Part shown: piece after piece, positions 47,127 to 56,566 of the stretch
How positions within the stretch are numbered: the stretch's first letter is position 1
Layout: each line of letters begins with the position of its first letter
Source of the DNA: an uncultured Pelagibacteraceae bacterium
GTDB lineage: Bacteria; Pseudomonadota; Alphaproteobacteria; Pelagibacterales; Pelagibacteraceae
Assembly (NCBI GenBank): GCA_902535155.1
Contig: CACASB010000002.1
Coordinates: 1-64,000, forward strand
DNA: 64,000 nucleotides
Direction: 5' to 3'
Position numbers and translations under genes: made by a program
The notes under the pieces: model-generated
Databases searched by the model: none
The model's input: only the letters and a program-made list of their open reading frames with translations
What the model was told of the DNA's origin: nothing

Positions 47127-48569
47127 TTATCCTTTTATTCCTAAATGGGTATATTTAACATTTAAATAATCTTTAATGGCCATTGAGCCGCCTTCTCTAC
47201 CGTAACCAGCTTGTTTTATACCACCAAATGGTGCTTCAGCAATTGCGACCAAAGGTGTATTAACTGCAACTGTTCCTGTTTCCATTAACTCAGATGCCCT
47301 ATGTGCTCTTTCCATTGAATTCGTGCAAATATAACTAGATAATCCAAGTTCGTGACTATTTGCTCTTTCGATTACTTCATCAAATTCTTTAAAAGATAAC
47401 ATTGGGACTAAAGGACCAAATGGTTCAACCTTCATTATTGTATAATCATCTTTCACATTATCAAATATAGTTGGTTCATAAAAATATCCTTTATTAAATC
47501 CTTGCGGTCTCTTTCCACCTAATAAAACTTTTGCTCCCTCTTTTTTTGTAGTTTCAACTAAATCTTCAATTTCATTTAGTCTTTTCTTAGTTGTTAGTGG
47601 ACCTAACTGAACTGTTGGATCCATACCATCGCCTATTTTTAACTTCTTAGTTTTTTCTACAAATAAATTTACAAATTCATCTTTTTTACTTTCTTGAATA
47701 TAAAATCTGTTCGGTGATATACAAACTTGTCCATTATTTCTAAATTTTGCAGCAATAGCCATATCAGCAGCCTTTTTAATATCAGCGTCATCAAAAACTA
47801 TAAACGGTGAATGGCCACTTAATTCCATGGTTACTCTTTGAACTTTATCTGCAGCTTGTTTTAAAATTAATTTACCTACTCTTGAAGATCCAGTTATAGA
47901 TATTTTTTTAACAATATCTGATGCTATTAATTGTTGAGCAATACTAGGGGGATCTCCTGATAATAAATTAACAACTCCAGGAGGAACTCCACATTCTCTA
48001 CAAATTTCAACCTGTTCCATTACAACACCTGGTGTTATCACATCTGGTTTAACGATTACTGAACAACCTGCTGCAAGAGCAGTAGAAATTTTTCTAGCTG
48101 ATAGAACTAAAGGAAAATTCCAAGGAACTAAAGCTGCAACTACTCCTACTGGTTGATAATAAACGTGAACTCTTGTGTCTTCAAATCTACTTTCAACGGT
48201 TTGACCATAAATTCTTTTTGTTTCTTCTGCATTCCATTCATAAATGTCTGCAGCACCGTTAACTTCACCTTTTGCTTCTGCGAATGGTTTGCCAACTTCA
48301 AGTGTCATCCATTTTGCAAGTATGTCTTGTTTTTCTCTCATCTTGTCTGCAATACGTCTTAAGATATATGCTCTTTGCCAAGGTGGTGTTTTTCTCCAAA
48401 CTTCCAAACCTTTTTCAGCAGACTTTAAAGCTTTTTCAACATCTTGTGGTGAAGCCTTTGAGGCATGTCCAATAATTTCTTCATTTGCAGGATTTAAAAC
48501 CTCGTATGTTTCGCCATTTGATGATTGATGCCATTTACCATCAGTGAATTGTCCGTATTTTTCGTACAT
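47127..48569 (-). CDS. Aldehyde dehydrogenase family protein
   Basis: LVPWNFPLVLSARKISTALAAGCSVIVKPD, ELSGHSPFIVFDDADI, NNGQVCISPNRFY. Confidence 0.93.
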   Translation of the reverse strand: MYEKYGQFTDGKWHQSSNGETYEVLNPANEEIIGHASKASPQDVEKALKSAEKGLEVWRKTPPWQRAYILRRIADKMREKQDILAKWMTLEVGKPFAEAKGEVNGAADIYEWNAEETKRIYGQTVESRFEDTRVHVYYQPVGVVAALVPWNFPLVLSARKISTALAAGCSVIVKPDVITPGVVMEQVEICRECGVPPGVVNLLSGDPPSIAQQLIASDIVKKISITGSSRVGKLILKQAADKVQRVTMELSGHSPFIVFDDADIKKAADMAIAAKFRNNGQVCISPNRFYIQESKKDEFVNLFVEKTKKLKIGDGMDPTVQLGPLTTKKRLNEIEDLVETTKKEGAKVLLGGKRPQGFNKGYFYEPTIFDNVKDDYTIMKVEPFGPLVPMLSFKEFDEVIERANSHELGLSSYICTNSMERAHRASELMETGTVAVNTPLVAIAEAPFGGIKQAGYGREGGSMAIKDYLNVKYTHLGIKG

Positions 48570-48672
48570 ATTTTAATCTAGCATGACCTTTCAAAGTGTC
48601 TAGTGTGCAAATAAATCATATCAACAAAAATTCCATAATCGTATTATAATGATTTTATAAAAAAGGAGGAAT

Positions 48673-48996
48673 ATGGCTAAATTTTACGTTATGGGAAATT
48701 ACTCATCACAAGCTTTTCAAGGATTTGTTAAGGATCCAGGACAAGATAGAGGAAAAGCAGTTGAAGCAATTTCACAAGCAATGGGTGGAAAAGTTCATTC
48801 ATTTGATATTGTTAGAGGTCCTGTTGATTTCATAGCAGTGGTAGAAGCTGATAGTTTCACAAATGTTGCAGCAATTAAACTTGCTGTAGAAGCTAGTGGA
48901 TCTATAAGTAACATGACTATTTGCGAGGCAATTGACATTAAGTCGGCTGCAGAAATGGCTGGAAAAGTAGCTTCGGTTTATAAACCTGCTGGCTAA
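48673..48996 (+). CDS. GYD domain-containing protein
   Basis: 107 aa; preceded by AAGGAGGAA RBS; VRGPVDFIAVVEADSFTNVAAIKLAVEASGSI. Confidence 0.75.
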   Translation: MAKFYVMGNYSSQAFQGFVKDPGQDRGKAVEAISQAMGGKVHSFDIVRGPVDFIAVVEADSFTNVAAIKLAVEASGSISNMTICEAIDIKSAAEMAGKVASVYKPAG

Positions 48997-49003
48997 ACTT
49001 TTA

Positions 49004-49036
49004 TTTAATCCTCTGTTGTGCGGACAGAGGATTAAA
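49004..49036. terminator. Bidirectional hairpin terminator between convergent genes
   Basis: TTTAATCCTCTGT-TGTGCGG-ACAGAGGATTAAA, 13-bp perfect stem between convergent genes. Confidence 0.75.
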
Positions 49037-49066
49037 ATATTGTACTAATTTAAAAATTTATAACTA

Positions 49067-49444
49067 TTAAAGTGTAATGACTTGATCTGGAGCATTTGGT
49101 CCTAATGCAGAGTATAATTGAGGGAAACATCCAGCTACAACACCATCAACTAACCCTTTCGCCTTAACTTCTCCACTACCACATTGCTCAAAAGTACCCT
49201 CTGCTAATTCCCTTCTTACAGCACACTGATCACAAACCATTAAAAGCATTTTTTTTTCTTTTGCAATTTTCGCTAAACGCTCACCTACTGGATTACCTTT
49301 TTGAAGACACATAATATTATCGTCAAAGAAAAACATTCCTATAACGTCTACCATATGAGAGTTGTCCTCTAGTTGAGGCAATATCATAGTGCCAAGTTGA
49401 AAGGTACTTGCCATATTACTCTTAAATACATAAGCGATTTTCAT
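49067..49444 (-). CDS. DsrE/DsrF-like family protein
   Basis: MKIAYVFKSNMASTFQLGTMILPQLE, MCLQKGNPVGERL, MVCDQCAVRR; DsrE-like. Confidence 0.65.
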   Translation of the reverse strand: MKIAYVFKSNMASTFQLGTMILPQLEDNSHMVDVIGMFFFDDNIMCLQKGNPVGERLAKIAKEKKMLLMVCDQCAVRRELAEGTFEQCGSGEVKAKGLVDGVVAGCFPQLYSALGPNAPDQVITL

Positions 49445-49466
49445 GATTATTTCTCCTAAATTGTGT

Positions 49467-49485
49467 TATGTTATAATATAACATA
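49467..49485. promoter_or_regulatory. Candidate operator: perfect 19-bp dyad upstream of the DsrE-like gene
   Basis: TATGTTATA-A-TATAACATA, 22 nt upstream of the gene's ATG. Confidence 0.5.
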
Positions 49486-49544
49486 TTTCAATTAGACAAT
49501 AAGTCAAGGCACATATTTTTTTCAACTATAATATTTATTTAAGA

Positions 49545-49895
49545 TTAATTTTTTTTATCGTTGTCTACTACTAGACAAATTTCTGACTTAGTTAGAAATC
49601 TTTGGCCTGTTCCATTATCTAATGAAAACATTCCACCAATTCCTTTTACAGCATCAATAGTTAAATCAGTGTGTTTCCATTTTTCATACTGATCATCATT
49701 CATATAAAAAGGAACACCACCAATTTCTCCAAGTTTAACATCGCTATTTCCCACTAGATATTCTTTTCTAGGATAACACATTGGTGCACTTCCATCACAA
49801 CATCCACCAGATTGATGAAATAAAAGCTCATCACCATGTTGTGCTTTAATATCTTCAATTAATTTTAATGCAGATTCTGTAGCTTTTACTTTCAT
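49545..49895 (-). CDS. DUF779 family protein
   Basis: MKVKATESALKLIEDIKAQHGDELLFHQSGGCCDGSAPMCYPRKEYLVG matches the DUF779 start. The track start at 49928 runs into a hairpin. Confidence 0.88.
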   Translation of the reverse strand: MKVKATESALKLIEDIKAQHGDELLFHQSGGCCDGSAPMCYPRKEYLVGNSDVKLGEIGGVPFYMNDDQYEKWKHTDLTIDAVKGIGGMFSLDNGTGQRFLTKSEICLVVDNDKKN

Positions 49896-49945
49896 ATAAA
49901 TTATGGCCCGTGATTCCTCACGGGCCATTATATATTAATTATTGT

Positions 49946-51487
49946 TTAAAAGAAGCCTAATTTCTTTTCACTGTAAGACACGTGTAAGTTTTTCACCTGT
50001 CTGTAGTGGTTAAGCATCATTTTATGTGTTTCTCTTCCGATACCAGATTGTTTGTATCCACCGAAAGCAGCATGAGCAGGATAAGCGTGATAACAGTTTG
50101 TCCAAACTCTACCAGCTTGTATTTCTCTACCCATTCTAAACGCACGATTACCATTTCTAGTCCATACTCCTGCGCCTAAACCATAAAGTGTATCATTAGC
50201 AATTTCTAATGCTTCTTTCTCATCTTTAAATTTAGTTACAGAAACAACAGGTCCAAAAATTTCTTCTTGGAATATTCTCATGTCGTTTTTACCTTCGAAA
50301 ATAGTTGGCTCAATGTAGTTTCCTTTTTCTAAACCACTATTGATTTTTGCAACATTTCCTCCACATAGAACTTTGGCACCTTCTTTCTTACCTAGGTCTA
50401 GATAAGATTTGATTTTTTCCATTTGTTCTAATGAAGCTTGTGCACCAATCATTGTTTCCATTTTTAAAGGATTGTCTTGTTTTACAGCTTTAGTTCTTGC
50501 AACAGCTCTTTCCATGAACTTATCATAGATAGACTCTTGTACTAATGCTCTACTTGGACAAGTACAAACTTCTCCTTGGTTTAATGTAAACATTGCAAAA
50601 CCTTCTAAACACTTATCAAAGAAGTCGTCATCTTTGTCCATAACGTCTTCGAAATAAATGTTAGGAGATTTACCACCTAATTCTAAAGTAATTGGAATTA
50701 AGTTTTGTGATGCATATTGCATAATCAATCTACCAGTTGTCGTTTCACCAGTGAAAGCAACTTTTCTTACTCTTTTAGAAGATGCTAAAGGTTTACCAGC
50801 TTCTAAACCAAAACCGCTCACAATGTTAAGTACGCCTGGTGGCAAAAGATCACCGATAAGTTCCATCATTACCATGATTGATGCAGGAGTTTGCTCTGCA
50901 GGTTTTAAAACCACACAGTTACCAGCAGCTAATGCTGGAGCAAGTTTCCATGTTGCCATCAATAATGGGAAGTTCCATGGTATAATCTGACCAACTACAC
51001 CTAAAGGCTCAGGTATATGGTAAGAATATTCACCATTACTTATCTCAGAGATTGAACCTTCTTCAGCTCTTATTACGCTTGCGAAATATCTCCAGTGGTC
51101 TACCACTAAAGGTAAGTCAGCAGCCATACATTCTCTGATTGGCTTACCGTTATCTAAACATTCAGCAACAGCAAGTGTGCTAAGATTTTTTTCAAGCACA
51201 TCTGCAATTTTAAGTAAAATGTTTGATCTTTCAGTAATTGATGTCTTTCCCCATGATGGGAAAGCTGCGTGCGCTGCATCTAATGCTGCATCCACGTCTT
51301 TTTCATTTGATCTTGCAATTGAACAGATCTTCTCATTTGAAATAGGAGATGTATTATCAAAATACTTTCCTGATTTAGGCTCTACAAATTTACCATTAAT
51401 GTAGTTTCCATACTTTGCTTTAAATGGAAATTTAACCTTTAAATGAGATGTATCTAGAACAGAAGACAATTTCATTTCTGCACTCAT
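49946..51487 (-). CDS. Aldehyde dehydrogenase (AldB/ExaC-like)
   Basis: [63 protein letters not shown]; followed by DUF779. Confidence 0.93.
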   Translation of the reverse strand: MSAEMKLSSVLDTSHLKVKFPFKAKYGNYINGKFVEPKSGKYFDNTSPISNEKICSIARSNEKDVDAALDAAHAAFPSWGKTSITERSNILLKIADVLEKNLSTLAVAECLDNGKPIRECMAADLPLVVDHWRYFASVIRAEEGSISEISNGEYSYHIPEPLGVVGQIIPWNFPLLMATWKLAPALAAGNCVVLKPAEQTPASIMVMMELIGDLLPPGVLNIVSGFGLEAGKPLASSKRVRKVAFTGETTTGRLIMQYASQNLIPITLELGGKSPNIYFEDVMDKDDDFFDKCLEGFAMFTLNQGEVCTCPSRALVQESIYDKFMERAVARTKAVKQDNPLKMETMIGAQASLEQMEKIKSYLDLGKKEGAKVLCGGNVAKINSGLEKGNYIEPTIFEGKNDMRIFQEEIFGPVVSVTKFKDEKEALEIANDTLYGLGAGVWTRNGNRAFRMGREIQAGRVWTNCYHAYPAHAAFGGYKQSGIGRETHKMMLNHYRQVKNLHVSYSEKKLGFF

Positions 51488-51608
51488 TTTTCCTCCATTA
51501 GTTATAACTTTTATGACTTTCCTAAATTTTTAGATAAAGTCATTTTGTACAATGACTAATTAAAACTCTTTTTGGACAGTAAGTAAATATTCAATTATAT
51601 TTTCAATC

Positions 51609-52469
51609 TTAGGTTGATATATTTTTTCTTGTTGCCAGATAAACACCAAAAGATGCGACTAAAAAACCAAATATATCTAAATTAGATAATTCTTCATTTA
51701 GAAATATCCAAGCAATAATTGCTGTTGTGGCTGGAATTAAAAAAAATATTGTTACCGTTTTGCTCGCTGAATTATTCTTTATTAAATACATTAAAATTGT
51801 GAAAGCCCCAAAGGATACTAAAAAAATTTGATGGCTCATTGCAATTAAAAAAGTTTTATTAAAATTAATAAATGCCTCTGCAAAAAAAATAACAATTAAA
51901 ATATGAAATATACATCCCCCGGCCGCTTGATACATGTTGCTCACTGGTAAGGGGGCATTTCCACCAAACTTCTTTTGTAAAAGAGTTGCAGATGTAATAG
52001 AAGCTAAGGCTAAAAACGATGCTATGATACCAATTGATGGTAGAGCATCTCCTAAATCAAAACCTAAGACAATTGCTGCTCCACTAAAACCTAACAGTAC
52101 GCCTACCCACTGTCTCCATCCAACTTTTTCATTTAATATTGGTCCAGCTAATGCATTTGTGAGTATTGGTTGCATTGTTACTATAAGTGCAGTTATTCCT
52201 GTTGGTACTCCAAGAGAAACCGAGTAAAAAACACCACCTAAATAAATTCCGTGAAATAACACTCCACTTAAAATTGAATTAGATAATTCTTTTTTTTCTA
52301 ACCTTAATGAAATTTTTTTATATTTTGCATAAATCAAAAATCCAATTGCAACTAAAAAAAATCTAAAAGCTAGGGCAGAGAATGGATCACTATTATCAAC
52401 TATTGGTTTAGTTGTAACAAAAGCAGACGACCATAAAAAAATAAATACAAAAGATAAACTATTTTTCAT
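51609..52469 (-). CDS. EamA/DMT family transporter
   Basis: Ten hydrophobic segments; FIFLWSSAFVTTKPIV and repeated EamA halves. Confidence 0.88.
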   Translation of the reverse strand: MKNSLSFVFIFLWSSAFVTTKPIVDNSDPFSALAFRFFLVAIGFLIYAKYKKISLRLEKKELSNSILSGVLFHGIYLGGVFYSVSLGVPTGITALIVTMQPILTNALAGPILNEKVGWRQWVGVLLGFSGAAIVLGFDLGDALPSIGIIASFLALASITSATLLQKKFGGNAPLPVSNMYQAAGGCIFHILIVIFFAEAFINFNKTFLIAMSHQIFLVSFGAFTILMYLIKNNSASKTVTIFFLIPATTAIIAWIFLNEELSNLDIFGFLVASFGVYLATRKNIST

Positions 52470-52538
52470 TTTAATAAGTTATATTAATTTCACGTGAAAC
52501 CACAGAGAAACCTAAAGTTGAATCGTATTTCAAATTAA

Positions 52539-53432
52539 TTAAACTTTAATTGGAATATTTTTAGTAGATTTTTTTACTAAAAAAATTCCTAAAATAATTG
52601 CAACCAATGCTATAACTACTTTTTCAGTTATAACTTCCTCTAAAAAAATATATCCTAAAATAACTCCAAAAATAGGTATTAGATAAGCTACTTGAGACTG
52701 AAATACCAAACCGTTTTCTTTTAAAACCTTAAAACGTAAAACCCAAGCTAAACCGGTTGTAATTAATCCTAAGTATATTATTGAGATTAATGAATTTACT
52801 GATGGGCTATAATTCCATGGTTTTTCTAAAACAAAACAAATAGGTAAAAGTATTAAAGTTGCCCAAATTAAAATAGAAGCTGTAACATTTTCGTTTTTTT
52901 TCTTACTTATTTTTAAGGTTAAAATTCCACCTACAACGTAACCTAAAGAACCCATTAAAATACAAAATGCTGAGAAGATATTACTTTCATTAATTAAAAA
53001 ATCATCAGAAAATAAATAAACTATTCCTGCAAAACCAACAGAAACTCCTATAATTTTTAAAAGGTTTATTTTCTCATTTTTAATAAAAACATGAGCCAAT
53101 AGCGTTGATGTTAATGGAGAAGTGGACATGAGTATTGCTGCTAAATTACTTTGTATTTGTTTAACTCCATAAGCAATTAAAAAAAACGGTAAAACTAAAT
53201 TTACAAATCCAATAGAAGCAAACCAAAGCCAGTCTTTTGAAAATGCTTCAATTTTTATATTTTTGATATTACATAAAATAAGTAAAGGAATGCATCCCAA
53301 GAAAACTCTTATAAAAGCAATCGTTACCGGTCCAAAAGATTCTGTTGCAATTTTTATATTAAAAAATGCTGAAGCCCAGATAACCGCTAAAAAAACAAGT
53401 AAACAATAATCAGTAACTGTTGGTTGTCTCAT
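52539..53432 (-). CDS. EamA/DMT family transporter
   Basis: LVFLAVIWASAFFNIKIA; ten TM; second EamA repeat PIFGVILGYIFLEE. Confidence 0.9.
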   Translation of the reverse strand: MRQPTVTDYCLLVFLAVIWASAFFNIKIATESFGPVTIAFIRVFLGCIPLLILCNIKNIKIEAFSKDWLWFASIGFVNLVLPFFLIAYGVKQIQSNLAAILMSTSPLTSTLLAHVFIKNEKINLLKIIGVSVGFAGIVYLFSDDFLINESNIFSAFCILMGSLGYVVGGILTLKISKKKNENVTASILIWATLILLPICFVLEKPWNYSPSVNSLISIIYLGLITTGLAWVLRFKVLKENGLVFQSQVAYLIPIFGVILGYIFLEEVITEKVVIALVAIILGIFLVKKSTKNIPIKV

Positions 53433-53911
53433 TCAGATATATCCATAATTTTACCATTTGTAATTTTTATTAGGTTAGAGGTGCTGATCTTAAAAATACT
53501 ATTAGGATGGCCAGCTGCAGCAAAAACATAGACAAACCTATCGAATGATTTATCAATTAATATTTCTAGTTTATTTAAATGGCCTACAGGTGAAACCCCT
53601 CCAATACTAAAACCAGTGTTTTCTTTAACCTGAACTGCATCAGCCATACAAACATCTTTTAAAGAAATTGCTTTTTTCAATTTATTTAGTGAACATTTTT
53701 TATCTCCTGGAATAAGACACAAAACAAATTTGCTCTCTGCTTTTAGTAATAAACTTTTAACTATTGCTCCTATTTCACAGTTTAATGCAATTGCTGCATC
53801 TTTTGCAGTTTTGGCAGTTTTTTCTAAAATTGATATTTTAATATTGTTATCGAAAATACTTAGTGCTTTTTGGACTCTTTGGACCGCCTCATTCTCAATA
53901 ATTGAATTCAT
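53429..53911 (-). CDS. YbaK/EbsC-type aminoacyl-tRNA deacylase
   Basis: EIGAIVKSLLLKAESKFVLCLIPGDKKCS, IGGVSPVGHLNKLEILID, FAAAGHPNSIFKIS. Confidence 0.88.
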   Translation of the reverse strand: MNSIIENEAVQRVQKALSIFDNNIKISILEKTAKTAKDAAIALNCEIGAIVKSLLLKAESKFVLCLIPGDKKCSLNKLKKAISLKDVCMADAVQVKENTGFSIGGVSPVGHLNKLEILIDKSFDRFVYVFAAAGHPNSIFKISTSNLIKITNGKIMDISE

Positions 53912-53956
53912 TTACAACCTTTGATTGTTTGCAAAAAAGTAATTTCTCATGTTTAA

Positions 53957-53979
53957 TCCTATGCTTATAAGACATAGGA
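53957..53979. promoter_or_regulatory. Dyad/hairpin in the glnA upstream region
   Basis: TCCTATG-CTTATAAGA-CATAGGA inverted repeat about 73 nt upstream of the glnA ATG. Confidence 0.35.
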
Positions 53980-54051
53980 GATATTAATTTAAATCGGGAT
54001 AAAGTTATAATTTATTTTGATACTAATCCAGAAAATTAAAGGGGAAACAAA

Positions 54052-55458
54052 ATGAGCGCAAACAACGTACTTAAACAAATTAAGGATAAACAAATCGAAT
54101 ACGTAGATTTAAGATTTACGGACCCAAGAGGTAAACTTCAACACGTTACTATGGATGCAAGTATGGTTGACGGCGACATGCTGAATGATGGAATATTTTT
54201 TGATGGTTCTTCAATTGCTGGCTGGAAGGCAATTAACGAGTCAGATATGATACTAAAACCTGATTTAAATAAAGCAATTGTAGACCCTTTCACTTCACAT
54301 AATACTTTAAATTTATTTTGTGATATTTTAGATGCAGTTAAAAAAGATCCTTATGAAAGAGATCCAAGAGGCACAGCAAAAAAGGCTGAAGAATATTTAA
54401 AAAAATCTGGAATTGGTGACAAAGCATTTTTTGGTCCAGAGGCAGAATTTTTTGTATTTGATGATGTAAAATTTAAAAACGATATGAACGAGACAGGATT
54501 CAAGATAGATAGCACGGAAGGTCCTTATAATACCGGTAAAGATTACGATAACGGTAACATGGGTCACAGACCAGGTATTAAAGGAGGATATTTTCCAGTG
54601 CCCCCAGTAGACAGTGCACAAGATATGAGAAGCGAATATTTAAAAGCTATGAGAGATATGGGAATTAAAGTTGAAAAACATCACCATGAAGTAGCACCAA
54701 GTCAGCACGAATTAGGAATGTATTTTGGTACACTTGTAGATCAAGCAGACAACTTACAATTATACAAATATGCAGTTCACATGGTGTCACACTCTTTTGG
54801 CAAGACGGCAACATTTATGCCAAAGCCAGTTAAAGGTGATAATGGTTCAGGAATGCACGTTCATCAATCTATATGGAAGGGTAGTACTGCATTATTTTCT
54901 GGAGATAAATATGCTGGATTGTCTGATCTTGCACTAAACTATATAGGTGGAATTTTAAAACATGCAAAAGCTATTAATGCTTTTTCGAATGCTACAACAA
55001 ATAGTTACAAACGATTAATTCCAGGATTTGAGGCTCCAGTATTGTTAGCTTATTCAGCTAGAAACAGATCAGCCTCTTGTAGAATACCCATTACTTTAAG
55101 TAAAAAGGCTGCAAGATGTGAAGTACGTTTCGGTGATGCTGCAGGAAATCCATATTTAACTTTTGCAGCAATGTTAATGGCAGGATTAGATGGAATTAAA
55201 AACAAAATTAATCCTGGTAAATCATTTGATAAAGATCTTTATGCATTATCAGAAGAGGAAGTAAGCAAAATTCCAACTGTCTGTGGTTCTTTAAGAGAAG
55301 CTATGGAAAGTTTAGATAAAGACAGAAAATTCTTAACACAAGGTGGCGTTTTCACAGACGACCAAATTGATGCATATATTTCTTTGAAGATGGAAGAAGT
55401 TCACAATTTTGAACACACTCCACATCCAATAGAATTTGAGATGTATTACAGCTGTTAA
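54052..55458 (+). CDS. glnA: Type I glutamine synthetase
   Basis: VDLRFTDPRGKLQHVTMD, FDGSSIAGWKAINESDM, GPEAEFFVFDDV, NGSGMHVHQSIWK, adenylylation-type site NLYALSEEE equivalent DLYALSEEE. Confidence 0.97.
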   Translation: MSANNVLKQIKDKQIEYVDLRFTDPRGKLQHVTMDASMVDGDMLNDGIFFDGSSIAGWKAINESDMILKPDLNKAIVDPFTSHNTLNLFCDILDAVKKDPYERDPRGTAKKAEEYLKKSGIGDKAFFGPEAEFFVFDDVKFKNDMNETGFKIDSTEGPYNTGKDYDNGNMGHRPGIKGGYFPVPPVDSAQDMRSEYLKAMRDMGIKVEKHHHEVAPSQHELGMYFGTLVDQADNLQLYKYAVHMVSHSFGKTATFMPKPVKGDNGSGMHVHQSIWKGSTALFSGDKYAGLSDLALNYIGGILKHAKAINAFSNATTNSYKRLIPGFEAPVLLAYSARNRSASCRIPITLSKKAARCEVRFGDAAGNPYLTFAAMLMAGLDGIKNKINPGKSFDKDLYALSEEEVSKIPTVCGSLREAMESLDKDRKFLTQGGVFTDDQIDAYISLKMEEVHNFEHTPHPIEFEMYYSC

Positions 55459-55794
55459 TTAATTTGATATTTTAAAAGATTCTCCACATCCACAACGTTC
55501 AGTTTCGTTTGGATTATTAAAAACAAATGAAGATGAAAATTCTTCTACTTTGTAATCCATTTCAGTGCCTAGGAGATACATTATTGCACTTGGATCTATG
55601 AAAACTTTGACGCCTTTTTCCTCTATTAACTCATCATTAGGTTGATGTGTTTTGGCATATTCCATAATGTAAGCCATTCCAGCACAACCACCACTCTTTA
55701 CGCCAATTCTCACTCCCATTGTGTCTTTTTCTTGAGAAAGAATTTCCTTAATTCTGTTAGCTGCTTTATCACTTAATTTAATTACTTGTGTCAT
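55459..55794 (-). CDS. sufA: Iron-sulfur cluster assembly accessory protein (SufA/IscA type)
   Basis: GVRIGVKSGGCAGMAYIMEYA and C-terminal ERCGCGESF. Confidence 0.88.
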   Translation of the reverse strand: MTQVIKLSDKAANRIKEILSQEKDTMGVRIGVKSGGCAGMAYIMEYAKTHQPNDELIEEKGVKVFIDPSAIMYLLGTEMDYKVEEFSSSFVFNNPNETERCGCGESFKISN

Positions 55795-56090
55795 AAATTT
55801 AATTCTAATTTTCCCGCTTCTGTTATCATTGATTTATCCCATGGTGGATCCCAAACCAATTCCAAATTAACTTTTTTGACTTCTTTTACCTCTTTAACTG
55901 TATTTTCAACTTCCATCGGTAAGCTCTCTGCAACTGGACAATTTGGTGTGGTAAGGGTCATTATTACATCCACATTTTTTTGGTCATCCACTTTTACATC
56001 GTATATCAAACCAAGATCATAGATATTAACTGGAATTTCAGGATCATATATTTTTTTAATTTCTCCTATGATTTTTTCTTTAAGATCCAT
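55791..56090 (-). CDS. SUF system DUF59/MIP18-like protein (SufT type)
   Basis: IYDPEIPVNIYDLGLIYDV, MTLTTPNCPVAESLP, VWDPPWDKSMITE. Confidence 0.9.
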   Translation of the reverse strand: MDLKEKIIGEIKKIYDPEIPVNIYDLGLIYDVKVDDQKNVDVIMTLTTPNCPVAESLPMEVENTVKEVKEVKKVNLELVWDPPWDKSMITEAGKLELNL

Positions 56091-56092
56091 AA

Positions 56093-56563
56093 TTATATAA
56101 ATTTCTCACTATCATTTTCATCTTTTTTATAATTCATTGCTGCTGCTAAAGCATGCCAAGCTATTGTAGCACATTTTACCCTCATTGGATATTGCTTAAC
56201 ACCAGAAAGTGACATTAGCTTAGTTTTCTCATCCTCTTTAATTAGTTGAGACTTTAGTTCTGGGCTTTGTTTAATCATGCCTAAAAAATCGTTAAGTATC
56301 TCTTTAACTTCAGGATTTTTTTTATCTTTCATTAACTCAGTCATTATTGAGGCAGATGCCATTGAAATTGCACAACCGTGCCCTTCAAAAGAAATATCCT
56401 CTATTTCTTTATTTTCATTTAGTTTTAAATAAACATGAACTTTGTCACCACAAAGTGGGTTATACCCCTCGGCATCCTTGTTAAAGTTTTCAAACTTTCC
56501 TAAATTTCTAGGGTTCTTACCGTGTTCTAATATTATTTCTTGATAAAGTTCTTTTAAGTCCAT
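56093..56563 (-). CDS. sufU: SufU/IscU-like scaffold protein
   Basis: HGKNPRNLGKFE, GYNPLCGDKVHVYLKL, FEGHGCAISMASASIMTE, RVKCATIAWHAL. Confidence 0.92.
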   Translation of the reverse strand: MDLKELYQEIILEHGKNPRNLGKFENFNKDAEGYNPLCGDKVHVYLKLNENKEIEDISFEGHGCAISMASASIMTELMKDKKNPEVKEILNDFLGMIKQSPELKSQLIKEDEKTKLMSLSGVKQYPMRVKCATIAWHALAAAMNYKKDENDSEKFI

Positions 56564-56566
56564 TTT

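Noticed and set aside
48153-48528. Three overlapping forward ORFs
   Set aside because: All antisense to the well-supported aldehyde dehydrogenase at 47127..48569.
48642-48659. AATCGTATTATAATGATT upstream of the GYD gene as an operator
   Set aside because: Imperfect dyad of mostly A/T; not distinguishable from background in this composition.
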